A stretch of DNA of 40,858 nt from an uncultured Prevotellaceae bacterium. GTDB lineage: Bacteria > Bacteroidota > Bacteroidia > Bacteroidales > Bacteroidaceae. Position 1 is the stretch's first letter; every line of letters begins with the position of its first letter. The position numbers were made by a program, and so were the translations under genes. The stretch is from contig CASFNA010000018.1 in the NCBI GenBank assembly GCA_949295905.1, positions 1 to 40,858 of the forward strand, read 5' to 3'. The notes below the pieces were generated by a model that was given only the letters and a program-made list of their open reading frames with translations, ran no database searches and was not told where the DNA came from. Shown here piece after piece: positions 40,292-40,858 of this stretch.

Positions 40292-40858
40292 ATGAACATC
40301 AAACGAAACATCATTTTTGCACCTGAAAGCCGCAAAAAGAACGGCCTTCCAATCGTGGAGAACGTACCCATCCGTATGCGTGTCATATACGCAAGCCATC
40401 GCATCGAGTTTACAACCGGCTACCGCATTGATATAGCCAAGTGGGATGCGGACAAGCAGCGTGTAAAGAACGGATGTACCAATAAATTAAAGCAAAGCGC
40501 ATCTGAAATCAATGCTGATTTGCTAAGATACTATGCTGAAATTCAAAACGTGTTCAAAGAATTTGAGGTACAGGAAACCATGCCGACCACCCAACAGTTG
40601 AAAGAAGCATTCAATCTGCGAATGAAAAATGGCAGCGAGGAGCAACAGGAAGATACTAAAATAAGTTTTTGGGAGGTATTTGATGAGTTTGTTAAGGAAT
40701 GTGGTAATCAGAACAATTGGACAGAATCCACATACGAAAAATTTGCAGCCGTAAAAAATCACCTAAAAGAGTTCAAAGAAGATGTGACTTTTGAGTATTT
40801 CGATGAGTTCGGACTAAACGAGTATGTAAACTTCTTGCGTGACAAGAAAGACATGAGA
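40292..40858 (+). CDS. Tyrosine-type site-specific integrase (5' part)
   Basis: The first 189 codons of a Bacteroidota tyrosine recombinase; the gene runs off the right edge. Residues 1-85 form an arm-type DNA-binding domain (VPIRMRVIYASHRIEFTTGYRIDIAKWD), and from about 125 the SAM-like core-binding domain begins (SFWEVFDEFVKECGNQNNWTESTYEKFAAVKNHLKEF). The catalytic domain is not in view, so completeness is unknown. The start ATG follows an inverted repeat; codon use is more AT-rich than the neighbouring chromosome. It marks the left end of an integrated element extending rightward. Confidence 0.88.
   Translation, partial: MNIKRNIIFAPESRKKNGLPIVENVPIRMRVIYASHRIEFTTGYRIDIAKWDADKQRVKNGCTNKLKQSASEINADLLRYYAEIQNVFKEFEVQETMPTTQQLKEAFNLRMKNGSEEQQEDTKISFWEVFDEFVKECGNQNNWTESTYEKFAAVKNHLKEFKEDVTFEYFDEFGLNEYVNFLRDKKDMR

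Overview
The window looks like chromosome from a member of the Bacteroidota, most likely Prevotellaceae. Evidence: promoters of the Bacteroides type (TTTG or TTTC, 19-20 nt, then TAnnTTTG) are found instead of -35/-10 boxes; Shine-Dalgarno sequences are scarce; secreted proteins carry type IX secretion (T9SS) C-terminal signals ending in KVIVR-like tails; and the family content fits the phylum (DUF5686, DUF6048/DUF6452, DUF4199, DUF721, Bacteroidota KilA-N). The species cannot be named from the sequence.

Layout. 1-2.2 kb: end of an unknown gene, then xth (exonuclease III) with a lone AT-rich KilA-N gene inserted exactly after its stop codon and a second, broken copy of the xth 3' end beyond it. 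2.2-5 kb: a TPR protein and ribH leftward, divergent from recF and a DUF721/DciA-like gene. 5-6.9 kb: an autoregulated LacI-type regulator and a hotdog thioesterase. 7-12.8 kb: one leftward operon of nucleotidyltransferase, ATP-grasp enzyme, CDP-alcohol phosphatidyltransferase, HAD phosphatase and an outer-membrane DUF5686 protein, which reads as a polar-lipid headgroup pathway. 13.4-15.7 kb: a PiT phosphate transporter with a PhoU-like tail. 16.3-29.3 kb: three large rightward genes for T9SS-exported surface or secreted proteins (tandem beta-domain protein, M6 metalloprotease, 2244-residue multidomain protein). 30-34.9 kb: leftward M3 peptidase, dCMP deaminase, S41 peptidase and 5-formyl-THF cyclo-ligase. 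35.2-39.8 kb: Crp/Fnr regulator, ApbE, DUF6048, DUF6452 lipoprotein, polyprenyl-phosphate-type glycosyltransferase and DUF4199. 40.0-40.86 kb: a probable tRNA-Ser 3'-end attachment site followed by the start of a tyrosine integrase, so a mobile element begins at the right edge.

The most striking unexplained signal is a dispersed repeat family. Six separate intergenic regions (about 6.2, 13.2, 16.0, 22.4, 29.4 and 35.0 kb) each hold 3-5 copies of a near-palindromic core, AAAGRCSGYCTTT, at an almost invariant 22-bp pitch, about two helical turns. None lies inside a recognised gene. Such phased arrays look like binding platforms for a protein on one face of the helix; I do not recognise them as a described element. 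Other notable items are the KilA-N insertion with a 193-bp target duplication, a 32-bp perfect palindrome inside the KilA-N coding sequence, paired inverted copies of a GTGAGTTCGG-type repeat, and octamer repeats that supply the stop codons of two genes.
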